From Takashimella koratensis (taxonomy: Eukaryota > Basidiomycota > Tremellomycetes > Trichosporonales > Tetragoniomycetaceae): 64,000 nucleotides of DNA. The stretch covers positions 1,298,891-1,362,890 of the forward strand of contig BCKT01000004.1 in NCBI GenBank assembly GCA_003116875.1, written 5' to 3'. The position numbers were made by a program, and so were the translations under genes. The number at the start of each line of letters is the position of its first letter. Position 1 is the first letter of the stretch. Below, in pieces: positions 32,759 to 44,565 of the stretch. The notes beneath the pieces were generated by a model. That model saw only the letters and a list, made by a program, of their open reading frames with translations. It had not been told where the DNA came from and made no database searches.

Positions 32759-34424
32759 TCACACCTCCTGTATTCCTAGATCTTCACTCTCGATGGGGCT
32801 TATCAGAGGCATAACAGCCTCGGGATAATCGTGGAGGGCGCCTCCTTCGTCTTTCTTGATAGTGACAGTGTCCGGTCGAGCAAGCTGCATCCGTCAATCC
32901 TGCTCCGGTGTTGCCCTTACCAGTGCCCAAGAACCCGAAGCTGCCACGACGGCTGTCCCAGCAAATCCAAAACCGTTCATGTGCGTCCCGAAGACCAACC
33001 ACTCAGAGGCCGCACTCGTGATTACTTGGAGCTGCTGGACGAGCGCCACCGTCAGCGCCCCCTCTCGCCTTAGCGCCGCGGTGAACATCATCCGGCTGGC
33101 TACGTTTACGAACTGGAGTCAGGAGAGGCCAAGTTTGGGAACTCACAAGAACCGCCACGAGATACACCCACCCCTGCCAGGAATGGGGAAAGACCAGTGC
33201 CTGCTGCCCGATCAACAACCATCTAAGCCAAGTCAGCACCCCTCTGGGCCACAGCTCACAAGGTGGAAACCGATGTTTGCGTCAAGCTGAGCAAGGCGAG
33301 AAACATCTCGGTCGTCACTTCCCCGCTAAGCTTGCGGGTCGCAATAGCTATAAAGTCAACCGACGCCTCTTCGGCGACCTACTATCGAAACATGAGTTTC
33401 CGAGACAGAGCAGGATGAGCGTGACCCCCAGCATACGTGTCTCCATGGAGTCCCCAGTGATGACTCTTGTGTCGGATGAACCCTCGCGCGAGTGGAAGAA
33501 TGGTGGCGGCTGTGCCACCAGGACCTCTCCGCCCAGCATGAAGACTGAAGGTCAGCCCTCTTCTCTGGTTGAGACTCTCTCCTAACAGCATGTAGGCGAA
33601 CGAGTGCATGGCTAGGGGCCGGAGCTGGTAGAGAACCACCGCTATGGAGATCCTAGGAGGCGCGAGGGTCAGCACCTAATGAGCTTATGCCCTCAGGTAC
33701 ATACGGGATGTACTTAATCCCTAGGATAAACGAGATTGCCGAAAATGTAGCAGCAATTGAACGTGCCGCCAGCCAAGACCGCAGATTCATGCTCGACCGC
33801 TTCTCTGTTTCTCTCTCTCTCTCTCTCCCTTTTCCCTTCTCTCTCTCTCTTTTCTCTCCTTTGTTGAGCGCATGCTTGCATGCCGCGATCGTGCTTGGCC
33901 CGACCCGGGCGGGAGGGCAAGCAGACGCACAGAACCAACCAGACTACCAAAGGTACCAGGTACAAACTAAAATATGAAAGACAAAACTTAAACAAGAGCA
34001 ACTAGCTAGGCACAGAGAAAACATGACCGTCTACAGGGAGGGTGGGTGGGAGACGTGAAGGGGTTTCGAGACGGTGAGGGGCTTGGTGAGTGATGGTATG
34101 GATGAGGGATCACTCAACCTCGCCCATCGCTCATGAAGACTGTGACGATCACGTGACACATCCCCTTACGGGACCGAACGGGGTGTCTGGCTGACGTTGC
34201 CAGAAGATCACCGAGTAGGCAAGTGTCATCCCAGCCAGCTGAGTGGAGGTCAGCGACGAGGGCAGTATCAGCGTCAACCACTGCAAGGCGGCTCTTGGAC
34301 GTACACCTTGGTAAAGGCACAAACTGGACACGGTGACCCCCTCAATCTCGAGCTTCTGCAGGAGCACATCTTGAGCGGTCCACAAGACCCCAGCCATGAA
34401 GGCAAGAACGATGCCGTTGTCCAT
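32759..34424 (-). pseudogene. DMT16: outermost transporter copy, inserted and partly deleted
   Basis: Exon 1 (34424-34305) starts abruptly at MDNGIVLAF, lacking the N-terminal lead of the sisters. Exon 2 is split after QPDTPFGP by a 379-bp insertion (33791-34169) and resumes at MNLRSWLAARS. Exon 3 loses its 3' end: after GESLN the TSQIIAS codons and the intron donor are gone, and the sequence runs out of frame into exon 4 (GGEVLVAQPPPFFH). Exons 5-8 are normal, with a tail MPLIS. The exon 3/4 deletion makes it a probable pseudogene. Confidence 0.75.
33791..34169 (-). other. 379-bp insertion (possible new intron) inside DMT16 exon 2
   Basis: On the gene strand the inserted piece begins GTAAGG right after the CCC codon and ends in a GA-rich tract. 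Splicing from that GTAAGG to a CAG-AG acceptor at 33803 would remove 367 nt and keep frame, adding four residues. It includes a CT microsatellite (+ strand about 33808-33865). No terminal repeat or clear target-site duplication was seen. Confidence 0.55.
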
Positions 34425-35049
34425 ATCCCAGAGGCGTGGTGAACAATGTGGTGGTGAATGGACAAGTGAAAAGTGAGTGATGTCGAGATACAATGGAGCA
34501 CATGGCCGTAACGGCCATAAGATTGGTAACGGGTACCGGCGCTCGCCGCCGAGTGCCGACCGGTGGGAAAAGAACCAAAGGATGGCTTTGGGGATGGCGC
34601 CCACCGTGACGCCCTGATTCCAGAATCACGAAGTCTTGAAGTTGGAGCTGACAAGGGCGCAATGTCTCGCCCGAGCCTTGTCCGCATTGCACGTTTGGCA
34701 GCACTCGCCTCTGGAGTTGCTCGGTACAGCTGCGCAAGAAATCATTTCGAGTTTTTTCGCCGCATGAATATTAGGATCATTCGGGGAACGGACACGGAAA
34801 TGAGTCATCCAGGATCTGATCTGACTTGTGTTGAGTGTATGTACAATACTTTGTGGTACAGTATAAGAAGATCCCATCTTCTTGGGTTAATACCCTCCAC
34901 CAAGCGGTACTCCCGACTCAGCCTCTCTAGGAGTAGTCAACCATACTCCTTCCAGCGTTCTTCTTCCCGACCGTCGATTCGAATCTGAGCGATCGTCAAT
35001 TGATCTGGTCATGCAGGTGGTGATCCATGCACGGTCATCGAGGCGATCG
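34425..35049. other. Intergenic region after the transporter array
   Basis: About 620 bp. Only short, mutually overlapping open frames; nothing recognisable. Confidence 0.3.
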
Positions 35050-37273
35050 TCAAGCGAACATTCGCACGTGAAGAACCTCAGACTGGACCTCGTAAACTCT
35101 GGCGAGTCCTTTACTGCTTTCGACATGGATTGGGACAACCGGCTGACCGGTAGGGACATTCTCAGTGAAAATGGTGCCAATAGCCTGGGACAAGCGTTCG
35201 ATGATCATGTCTCTGCCCTCCTCCGTCTCCATATCAACGCTGATGCTGGTGTCATTGCACATGTCGGTGAACTCTCCAATGGCGCGCGTCCCCATCTCCC
35301 TGATGGTCGGTCGATCGACTTGCAAATCGTGGGCAAACTCCTCGAAATCTTGTTAGAATGCTAGAACATGTGCTGGAAACTCGAACACCGGAGGATCGGA
35401 AGCATTAGCAGGTTGAAGGGTGAAGAAATCTTCGTATGCAAGACTCCAATGCCCAGGGTTGGTGAACTGCCTTCGCTCCGAGTCTTCGAGGGTCTGAAGG
35501 TAATCCGGACCCTGGGGAGGCAGGGATGCTTGTTCGGTGGTGTCGGGGGGTATCGTGGGAGTAGCGACGAGATGAGGAGCATCAGGTGTCGACGTGTTCT
35601 GAGAGTTGGTGCTCTGTACCATTCTTCCACCATAGCGACGCCTTTCACCGGGAGGGCCGTCCTTCCGTTCCGGGTCGTGAACAACGAATGGCGACATAAG
35701 ATGTGTGGGGACGGGTCGGGCTGGACTTGTTGTGCTCTGTAGTGAATGAAGGTGAAGAAGGTGGAACGAAAGTCATCATGGCAGGGTGTGGCACTGTACC
35801 TACGTCTCGGTCGCCGCTGCATGTCAATGAAGAGGTTTAGGACTGTAGCTCCACAGCTCGGCCTCTCTCCTTTGATCACGGCGAAGGCGAGACACTCACG
35901 GCTTTGTGCCACATACTTCAACGTCAGCGACGAGCCCCGCTATAACGCTGGAGTGTCTCATAAACTGCTACGCCAGACAAGGTGCATGATCAGTGTGCCA
36001 GCAGGGGGCAACCACCGTACATTGCTATCGTCCCATACAGAAGTCATGGGCTCAGCACAGCTCTTCCTTGAGGAGAGTTGGATCCGCTCTCAACGGTCAG
36101 CAGCGTGGGCGATGATTAATTCGTATCGGTGACTGCTCTGGCCAACTTCGGGGAAGTTGTAATCATGTGGGACCAAGCATACGATCTGAGGGCTATCGGC
36201 ACACTGGAAAATCAGATCCACGGTGTTCCCCCCTGTCTTGTTCTTCGAGGCCGCGCGGACTGAGTGGCCTTGACAGAATCACCGTTGTGAGTAGGTGTGA
36301 GGTCAAGTTCCATCAAATGATACTTCGCTTTCTGAGGTCACAATTTGCTTACGTCTGGGCCACCCCCATCGCTCAGATTCGCGTTCAAGCAGACATTTGT
36401 ATCTCTTAGTGCACCCTATGGAGGCAAGTGTCTGAGCAGGATCCTCTCCTGCGGTGGTAGAGACGTTGTCAATGACTAAATCACCGTGTTTCTGCCATAT
36501 CACCGTGGTCCTGACTGAGCAGCAGCCAAGAGGATTGGGTATTGAGAACGGCGAACGTGGTAGCGTGAGTGAGGTCGTGCCACATCCACCAGTGTCTGTC
36601 CGTCAAGATCTGAGCCGAAAGAGTGTCTGGGGTCAATTGGATTACCAAAAAGCTCGCTTACCGTCAAGAAGGACATCTTGGGTTTGATGGTTCCCTGCTT
36701 CCATACACCACAATCTATCATTAGCTGCCGTTGTAGAAAGCTTGACCAGACCGGTCAGTCGAATGACTGAAGCGTCGCGCCTGTGATGATGACTCACTCT
36801 TTCATGAGTCGCTTGGTACTTCCAGAGGGGCGCACATGTCCTACCTGTTCAATGGAATTTCTTGACTCGAATCCATTCGACCTTGTCCGCTGAGCAGGCA
36901 GAGTCCCACTTGTGACAGGTGGTGGTGGCTCGTCAAAGGCCCCAATCCGGGCACTTCATGATCGGGGGTCGCGGCTATGTTCGTCCTCGCTCGTTTGAAG
37001 GAGACATCATTCGTGTATCGGTCGTTGGTTGGTCGTTGAGTTCGCAAAGATCTCGACGTGTCGCCCGGTAAGACACTTAAAGGCGAGTCCGGAGGCGAGT
37101 ATATCTGCCAACTCGTCGCTGAGGATGAGGTGAAACTCGTCGTCTGCCAGAACCGAGGAGGCCCTAGGAGCGGAACAGCTGGGGCCGATGCCTCCCTGGA
37201 CATTGAGGACATGTGTGGTGGGACATGATGGGGAGCGAAATCTTTTGGCGGGTGGACTGTGTTTGATCATGTG
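35050..37273 (-). other. Unresolved coding-like locus, possibly a decayed or unusual spliced gene
   Basis: I could not build one continuous model, but several minus-strand pieces look coding. From about 37212 a frame runs into a Ser/Pro-rich stretch. Near 36230-36090 it reads VDLIFQCADSP, CLVPHDYNFPEV and HRYELIIAHA. Near 36060-35980 it reads WDDSNVRWLPPAGT. Near 35920-35830 it reads SRECLAFAVIKGERP. From 35697 to 35050 one frame is open except for a single TAA at 35353-35355; after it come QDFEEFAHDLQ and ERLSQAIGTIF. No family recognised. It may be a multi-exon gene whose introns I cannot place, or a pseudogene. Confidence 0.35.
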
Positions 37274-38096
37274 TTTTGATGAACGCATTTCTTGACGGAG
37301 GAGCGCACGAGCCGCGTCCTGCTCGCCACATGTCCGCGCTCCTTCCGACTCGGGATCTCTTTGCCGTGATGAGCCTGACATGGGGTACTGATGGGTCAAC
37401 CCATCAACAGAGGTGCGTGCCACCCCCACTAGCCGCCTGCCGCAAACGCCACACCGAATGAATCAACCACTGCTACCCCGTCTCGACTCATCCTCCCTCG
37501 GGCATTGGGCGGGTATCTCCGCGACTCGAGGGCAGATGCGACTAGCATACCTGCGTTTCGATTGGAGAGAGACACAGCTGATCATTGATCGACCCCCTTT
37601 GAACCCAGTCACACGAGCGCGCACGGCCAAGGCGCCGAGATCGAGCGTTCTAGTTGCGCAAAGTGCCCATGTCGCACCCGAAACTGAATGGGCTCTGGGC
37701 ACGAGTGCATGTGTATATATAGACTAGACAAGAGAGGCGGAAAGAGACCTTGCTGGTTGTGTCTTGGATGCTGTCTGCCTCTTGCCACAGCCACCTCGTC
37801 GCCGCCTGACCCTGAGTCGATTTTGATTCCGTCTTAAACCCGCCTGCCAAGAATCCAAGCATCCCTATCCCTCCTCACTTTTCGATTCCGACCCGTTCTC
37901 ACTCTCTCCTCTACCTCATCCACCACCACCACCCATATCACAGCTCGCCAAGGTGCCAAGCCACACCTCGACCTCGCCGTCCCTCATGATCACCCGGACG
38001 TGCTATCTCCCAACACCTTCCCCTCTTACTTAAACCCATTGTCTCGCCAATCCTACCCTTCGTCGACCAGAACCGGCGTAAACAACCCTCTCGGCC
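37274..38096 (+). promoter_or_regulatory. Upstream region of the Na+/H+ antiporter with TATA box and CT-rich leader
   Basis: No gene seen. A TATATATAG lies at about 37714-37722, some 375 bp before the ATG. The last 200 bp before the start are strongly pyrimidine-rich (CTCCT, CCACC, CTTCC repeats), as is common for highly expressed fungal genes. Any uORF effect is untested. Confidence 0.45.
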
Positions 38097-41000
38097 ATGG
38101 CGTTCCACCCGTTCGAGGTCGATGCGCCTCACCTGGCCTATGCCTTGCTCGGCGGCTTCGTCGTGCTCTTCGGCATGTTCTCGTGAGTACTTCTACCCTA
38201 CCACTAGCTCACTCGCTCCAGTTTGGTCATCAAGGAGCGGCTGTATATCGGTGAAGCACCTATCGCTACCATCGTCGGCATCGTCATCGGCCCCTACTGC
38301 CTCAAGCTCTTCGACCCCTACAACTGGGGCGGACCCAGCCAGTCAGTGACAGACGAGATCACGCTTGAGGTTACTCGAGTAGTCATTGCTATCGGTGTCT
38401 TTGCTGTCGGTGTCGAATTGCCCAAGGTAGGTGACGACGGTGCTGTGCAACTCAGGGACGCCCTGACTGACTATCGCAGGCTTACATGCGAAAACACTGG
38501 CGATCGCTATTCTTCCTCCTCGGCCCATGCATGGTGTACGGCTGGATGATTTCGGCTCTTCTCATCTGGGGCTTGATCCCAGGACTCAACTTCCTCTCCT
38601 CTCTTGTCATCGCTGCGTGCGTCACCCCGACCGACCCGATTCTTGCTCAGGCTGTCGTCGGTGGCAAGTTTGCCGACAAACATGTCCCTGCGCACATTCG
38701 ACACCTGCTTTCCGCCGAGAGCGGGAGTAATGACGGAGCCGCGTTCCCATTCCTCTACATCGCTCTTTACCTCACCCTTGACGCCAGCCCAGGCCATGCG
38801 GTGGGAGAGTGGTTCTATGCGACATGGTAGGTCTCAGTGACTGTTCTGCGCAGCAAATGCTAACCCCTCCAGGTTGTACGAAATTGCTCTCGGAATCATC
38901 CTCGGTTCTCTTCTCGGTTGGGGTGCCCGCAAAGTTATGAAGTTCTCCGAGAGCAAACGACTCATCGATCGTCAATCTTACGTCGCGCAGTATGTCAGTC
39001 TAGCGGTTTTGTCAATCGGAATGTGTACGCTCTTGGGTAGTGACGATCTCCTCGCTGCATTTGCTTGTGGTTGTGCTTTTGCTTGGGAGTGAGTTTATCA
39101 TACAAGACACCTGCTGATTCCCAGTGGTTTCTTCAACAAGGCGACGGAGGACGCTGTGTTCTCCAACGTCATCGATTTGCTGTTCAACTGTGCTGCGTTC
39201 ATCTACATTGGTGCTATTATTCCATTCAGCTCGTTTGCCGATGCTTCCATCCATGTGAGCCGCTTGCTTTTGGGAATATTCTTTCAGCAACTGACTTTCC
39301 ACAGCTTTCTGTCTGGCGCTTGATCGTTCTAGCCATCCTGATCCTGATTGTTCGCCGAGTTCCAATCATCCTCGCGCTGTACAAATTCATCCCTGATATC
39401 AAAACGTTCCGCGAGGCCGCATTCACTGGGTGGTTTGGGCCGATGGGTGTCGGTGCCATCTTCATCTCCACGTTGGCTCGTAGCAATCTTCCCGAGCCAG
39501 AGGAAGGCGACACGAGTCAGGTTGCCTTGCTACACCAAACCATTGGCCCGATTGTAGCGTTCTTGGTCCTCTCTTCCGTGCTCAGTCGTAAGTCTTTAGA
39601 GGTTGGTTATGGTCTAAGCTGACCCCACTCCCAGACGGTCTTTCCATTCCGTTCTTCTCACTCAGTCGACGAGTCCACTCCATCACCTACACCTGGTCCC
39701 GTAATGCATCGATGGAGGTCCGTGACAATGAACCTGCATGGACGACCCATGCTCGTCACATTCAACCAGGACAAGAGATTGTGATCAATCGCGACGACGA
39801 CGATGATGGCGATCTCGGGAACGGCTTCCGCCGGCGAGATCATCATCGGCCCGCGATATCTCGTGAAAAGAGTCGGACAGAGGACGAGAGCGGCAGTTCG
39901 GGCTCGGGTTCGGGATCCGGAGCACGCGAAGGGGAGGAGGAACACGAGATGAGTGAGAAGGTCGGCGAACATCGGAGGGAAAGGAGCGATGACACCGAGA
40001 CCACTCGCCGAGATCAGGATCTGGAGGGTGGAGTGAATGAGGAAGGAGAGGGCAGCTCCAATGGCGGCGAAGGCGAAGACGGGCGAAGAACACCACCATT
40101 AGCCGAGTACCGTGAGGGTCATCATCTCATCATCGAGCGCCGAGGCACAAAGGACGAAGAGGTGGAAGTCGAGGTTATTCGCAACTACTTCCACGACAAC
40201 GAACCGACTGAATCATCGAGCTTTTCGCACCCCCATCGACTCAAGAACAAGGAGTTGACGACCATCAAGCAAAATTTGCCAAATTCGCTTGAGCGCGCAA
40301 AGTTGAGCGTGGAGGAAGGCGGGAAGCACGCGGTGGACAGGTTGGGTTTAGGTCTCATGCGTTCGCATAGCTCTGAAGGCGCTGGTCCTAGTGGCGACGA
40401 GAGGCAGGAACAAAGATCCAGGTCGCCATCACCCGAAAAGCGACGATCTTCCCGATCATCTGAACGATCCGCGTCGTCGTCTTTAAGCTACGTTGGTGGT
40501 ACCGCTGCGGACGATGGGTTTATTCGACGCGCACCCGCAGGCGGTTCCAGTCCAATTCAGGAGAAGAAGCCGTACGGCGGTGCCGGACTTTCGATGGAAC
40601 GAACGACACGATACGACCCTGATGAAGAGGACGAAGAATCTGACGAAGAGCCCATACGACGCGAGGTCGGCTTCGCGCCCGAGCCGTCACAGCCACCGAG
40701 CAACGTGATCCACACTCGAATCCCAGCGATCCGTATACAGGGTCGGGAGCAGCCTTCTGGCTGGCGGCGGTTCATCCCTGGTGGTCGTCGTGGTTCGTCA
40801 CCGTCCGAGGCGCCGACTCCATCACAAGTTGAGGAAGGCCGATTACGCCCTACCCAACCTCCTCCGTCCATGCCCCGCGCCCAACCTTCTCGATCCTCGC
40901 TCTTGTCTCCACCTCTTCCGGGGGCTGCACTCAACGAAGACCGTTCACTGCAGCTCACACGAACGACATCGGCTCGAGCAATCAGGTTTGCGCCCGAGCT

Positions 41001-41172
41001 TGCCGAGTCGTCGACCACGGCTCCCGGTGGGATGGTCAATTACGGAAGCAGTAACCCTGGATTTAGAAAGAATCCGTCGTTGGCGCTTTACAGGACAACT
41101 TCGGTGCAAAGCACCGGGTCGCAGAAGGATGGGCCGAGCGTGAGCTTCAAGGAGCCCGAGGGGAAGCGATAG
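38097..41172 (+). CDS. NHA1: Plasma-membrane Na+(K+)/H+ antiporter, Nha1/Sod2 type
   Basis: Exons 38097-38182, 38222-38426, 38480-38826, 38873-39088, 39125-39254, 39305-39587 and 39635-41172 give 934 residues. The first half is a CPA1-type membrane domain with about twelve hydrophobic segments. It has ATIVGIVIGPYCL, VTPTDPILAQAVV (the TDP ion-binding loop) and ESGSNDGAAFPF (the ND pair), all characteristic of fungal Nha1/Sod2. The second half, encoded mostly by one 1.5-kb exon, is a hydrophilic cytosolic tail rich in Glu, Arg and Ser, with acidic runs. The protein exports Na+ or K+ in exchange for H+ and sets salt tolerance and pH. Fungal Nha1 tails are long and regulatory, so the length fits. 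Confidence 0.95.
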
Positions 41173-41561
41173 GGGAGGGGGGAAGGGTTTGTAGATGAGA
41201 GACTGCTCTTCTTGGGGATCTTTCAATATGTATTCATTTACTCTGCTATATTTCATACAGAAATTACTAAACCGTGACCCATTTGAAAATGCTGATTGGA
41301 GGCCCGCTATTTGCTAGTGCACGTACCTATTCCCAGGCCGCAATTTTGTCGTTATTGATCTCCCAGGCCCTCTACATCATCAACATTTGCTCATCACCTC
41401 GCCGCCCTCCTCAACGCCCACAGTGCATAGGTGCCCAGTCACCATTTGGTTGAGAGTGGGTCACTGAGCAAAGGGTGACTGCAGTCGAAAGCGTCATTTG
41501 CCCTCAGCTGCCTATCAGACGCACTCGCCTTTGAGAAGGCGTCTGCTTTCTGGCCAAGACA
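41173..41561. other. Intergenic spacer
   Basis: About 390 bp between two same-strand genes. It should hold the NHA1 3' end and the next promoter; no distinctive element seen. Confidence 0.3.
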
Positions 41562-42718
41562 ATGACTGCCCTCGCCGGCTTTTCCGACCTCTCTGCCGAA
41601 GTGAGTCAAGTCAGCGGTGTATCCCGCCAAAGCTGAAACTGATCGCTCATTAGCTACTGCAAGACATCCACCTCCTCGCGGCCAACTCAAACCTCCCACT
41701 CGTTAACCGCTACGCGAGGAACGTCCTCACTCTCGCACCGCCTTCATATATCGCCCGCTACTTTCTCAAGCTCTACGAGCATCTGGCGTGCGAATTGATC
41801 TTGAGTAGGAGCTTGAGACACCGCGTTGTTGATCTCGATGTGGTGAAGGTAATGATCAGGATTTGGGACTGGCGGCGAGGGTACGAGCCAGATGACCGTG
41901 GAGAAGACGACCGGCCCATAGAAGGATCAGAGGGGAATGACGTAGAGTCAGGAGAAGGAAACGGCCAGACCACCCACCGTCGACGACTTTTGCTCGGGCC
42001 GCCATTAGATTGTTATGAGCTCCCTCGTCGACTGTTCCGCGACAAGCCAAAACCCTCGGCCCCAGCTATCAACCCGCTCATCCCGTTCCTCGTCACTACG
42101 TTCAAGCCTGAGATCGACTGTCACCAAGGTTACGCTCTGGCAAGATCAGCTTTAAACGGAAATCGCGAGCTGGTCGAGTACCTGGTCGAGCACGGCGCAG
42201 ATCCAGCCCAGCGAGGATGGATGTCGGTCCAAGCGGCTATCGAACGGCGGGATTTCGAGCTCGTCAAGCTGTTGATGAAGGTCAGCGTAGAGGATGTAGT
42301 CAGGCGATTAGGCGGGAATAATTGGCCAAGGATGAAGAGGAAGATAGTAGCGGCGAGCGTGCTCGAGTTGAGGAAGCCGGGAACAGATCACCTCGTCGAG
42401 CTAGCGATGCGGAAACAAGCCCACGAAATTGTCGAGTATTTGGTGCATGAGCAAGGTAAGTTGTGTCTTTTTTGTGTTTTCTATATGCTTACTGCCGTAT
42501 GACCCTCAGGTGGTATGCCCTCATTATCTAAGATCATGGCCATGTCGACGGGCGCTCGGTCGCCGGCGTCGAGCTCTGTCGCCTCACACAGTCCTAGACG
42601 GAAGAGAGCGAGAGTTGAGGATAAACCCGGTGTCGACAGCCATCACACAAATACCGTTCCCGTCAAGAAGGGCCGGACCAAAAGCAAGGTCAAGACCCGC
42701 GGGTCCGGAAGCAAGTAG
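41562..42718 (+). CDS. Ankyrin-like repeat protein with basic C-terminal tail
   Basis: Exons 41562-41600, 41654-42455 and 42510-42718 give 349 residues. The start MTALAGFSDLSAELLQDIHLLAANSNLPL resembles the short helical, F-box-like opening of fungal proteins with LP.E...I motifs. An acidic, low-complexity segment (about residues 85-115) follows. Ankyrin-type helices come next: ALNGNRELVEYLVEHGADP, AAIERRDFELVKLLM and AMRKQAHEIVEYLV. The last 70 residues are Ser/Arg/Lys-rich (SPRRKRARVED, KKGRTKSKVK) and look like a nuclear localisation signal. Likely a nuclear protein-interaction module; partner unknown. Confidence 0.8.
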
Positions 42719-44565
42719 GCGTTGGCGGCAGACTGTCTCGAGACACAACGACATTGCTCGCCCACACTTATCAGCACTTCAGTACCACCTTGTAGCAATA
42801 GCATCTCCACATGTATTACTAGACACTCGCAAACATTGGAGACCGCGCGTCTACAGACGCGTCTTACCCGCCAACCGCGTCGCCAACATGGCGCTAGCCC
42901 GATCGCCCCAACCGTACATAGAGGACAAAAGTGCCATCGGGTTGTTGGGAACCGAGTAGGTGTCAAGTTGGCTGGTCGAAACGTAGGGTATCTCGGCGGC
43001 CGGAACGAAGGAGCAATATGGAGGTATGGGTGTACCTGATCTTCAGCGCTAGTCACTGATGGCCCCTCGACCAAAGATGTTCCGATTGCAAAGCCGTTGG
43101 GCCGTGAGATTCATGAGGCGTCGATGTGCAGGGTTTTAGGCCAGAGTCGAGGCCTCGGACAAAGGACAGGACATGTGTCAATATGGTGCATGGATGGAAA
43201 AAAAGTTCCGGATGGGGACACAAAAAGAGCCAAACTCTATTTTTATCAGTAAACATCCGTTGTTCTCGGATCTGTGAGGTTGCTTTGCCCTCGACTTCCG
43301 TTGGGGCCAAGAAGTAAAGGTAAACCAGGTGTGAGCTGCAATATGAGCAGTGAGCAGACGATGCGCGCGTGTATAATCCAAACGGCTCTCAGCTCGGCCG
43401 GTGGTTCTGAATTCAACAGCGACGATCTCTGTCATTCAAGAGATCTACCCGCGGGCACTTGTCGTTTCCACTGTGTCGGTCCACAACGCTGCTTACCATG
43501 CGATTATTAAGGCACCCGAATGTGTCCCGTGACCAGCCGTTGGTGGACCAATGCAGTGCTGGCCGAGTCCAAGCAAGCAAGGGCCCACCAAGATGAGCGA
43601 AAACGGATGTTTGGCTCACCATACGTTCAGTTAAAGTTTATCGTGGCGTTTGGTCGCCCCTGAAAATCCTCCGGCAGATCGCCCAAGACCAGAGAACTCC
43701 GAGACAGGGTTCCAGAATGGCTGGTTATGGGTATCGTGAGACCACCTGGCATCTCACCTGCTTTTCGCACGTGAGAGGGCTCGCACGCGAGGTTACTATA
43801 CTGTACAGACTGCCTGCAAACAGTGTGGATCTGGATCCGCCCATTTGTGGCGCACGGAGATGAAAATGCAGGGCGTTTGGACCATGCAGCCTATCCCTGG
43901 TCTCTGTGACCAGTGGACTCCTCTGCATACTGTGGTCACTGGTGCAGATCGCCGAATTGGGTGATTAACGGAGGTTTGAGACGGAGATGCAGTTAGCCTT
44001 GTTTGCGTTCCTTCGGTAGGAACTAGGTGATATGTGGGCAGTTCTTTGCTTTTCCGATGGAAACGAAGGCCGCAGGTAGATGTGCACCCAGCGAGATGTC
44101 AGCCCACAACCAGTCGACCCGCCGAAATGAGGAATTCAGGCGACCATCTAGACAAGGTTTAGCCCTCGGTGACTCGACAGGAACCACGTCTCTCTCACAC
44201 CTGCCCAAGGCAGACAACAACAACATGGCGACAAACCTTGTTCTCACCACTAGACGCCATGGTGGCCCAGCTTGCCACGTCTCGACAACGCCAGGCGCAA
44301 GGGCGTCGCGTGGCGCTCGGGCTCGGTACGTCTCATTCCAACCGCTCTAGGTATCGGCAGGAAGGTTAGACTGTCTCAAACTTGCGGAATGTGAGCTAAT
44401 GACAATGAAGACTGGTGAGCGACAGGCACTTTTGTCGATCCTGGTCAGCTGCGCAGGTCGATATAACCTTGTTCCCCTCTCGCCGGATGATCCCCCTTCT
44501 CTTCCAACCTTGATCACTTTTTCCGACTCTCACTCCCCCCTCGCCGGCCCTTCGGCGACTTCGAC
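42719..44565. other. Long non-coding region before the CPL1-like array
   Basis: About 1.85 kb. Open frames are short and overlapping in all frames; none shows a recognisable domain or a convincing splice pattern. No tRNA seen. It includes the promoter of the first secreted protein. Confidence 0.35.

Noticed and set aside
33791..34169. Insertion in DMT16 as a classical transposon
   Set aside because: No terminal inverted repeats, open frame or convincing target-site duplication. A CGGTC appears near both ends but does not restore the original frame when used as a duplication.
34114..34604. 152-codon minus frame upstream of and through DMT16 exon 1 as a separate gene
   Set aside because: It reads through the real exon 1 and intron 1 of DMT16. 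The upstream part has no ATG and no similarity to sister N-termini.
42719..44565. tRNA or 5S rRNA gene in the large gaps
   Set aside because: No cloverleaf-compatible A and B boxes with matching acceptor stem could be found by eye.
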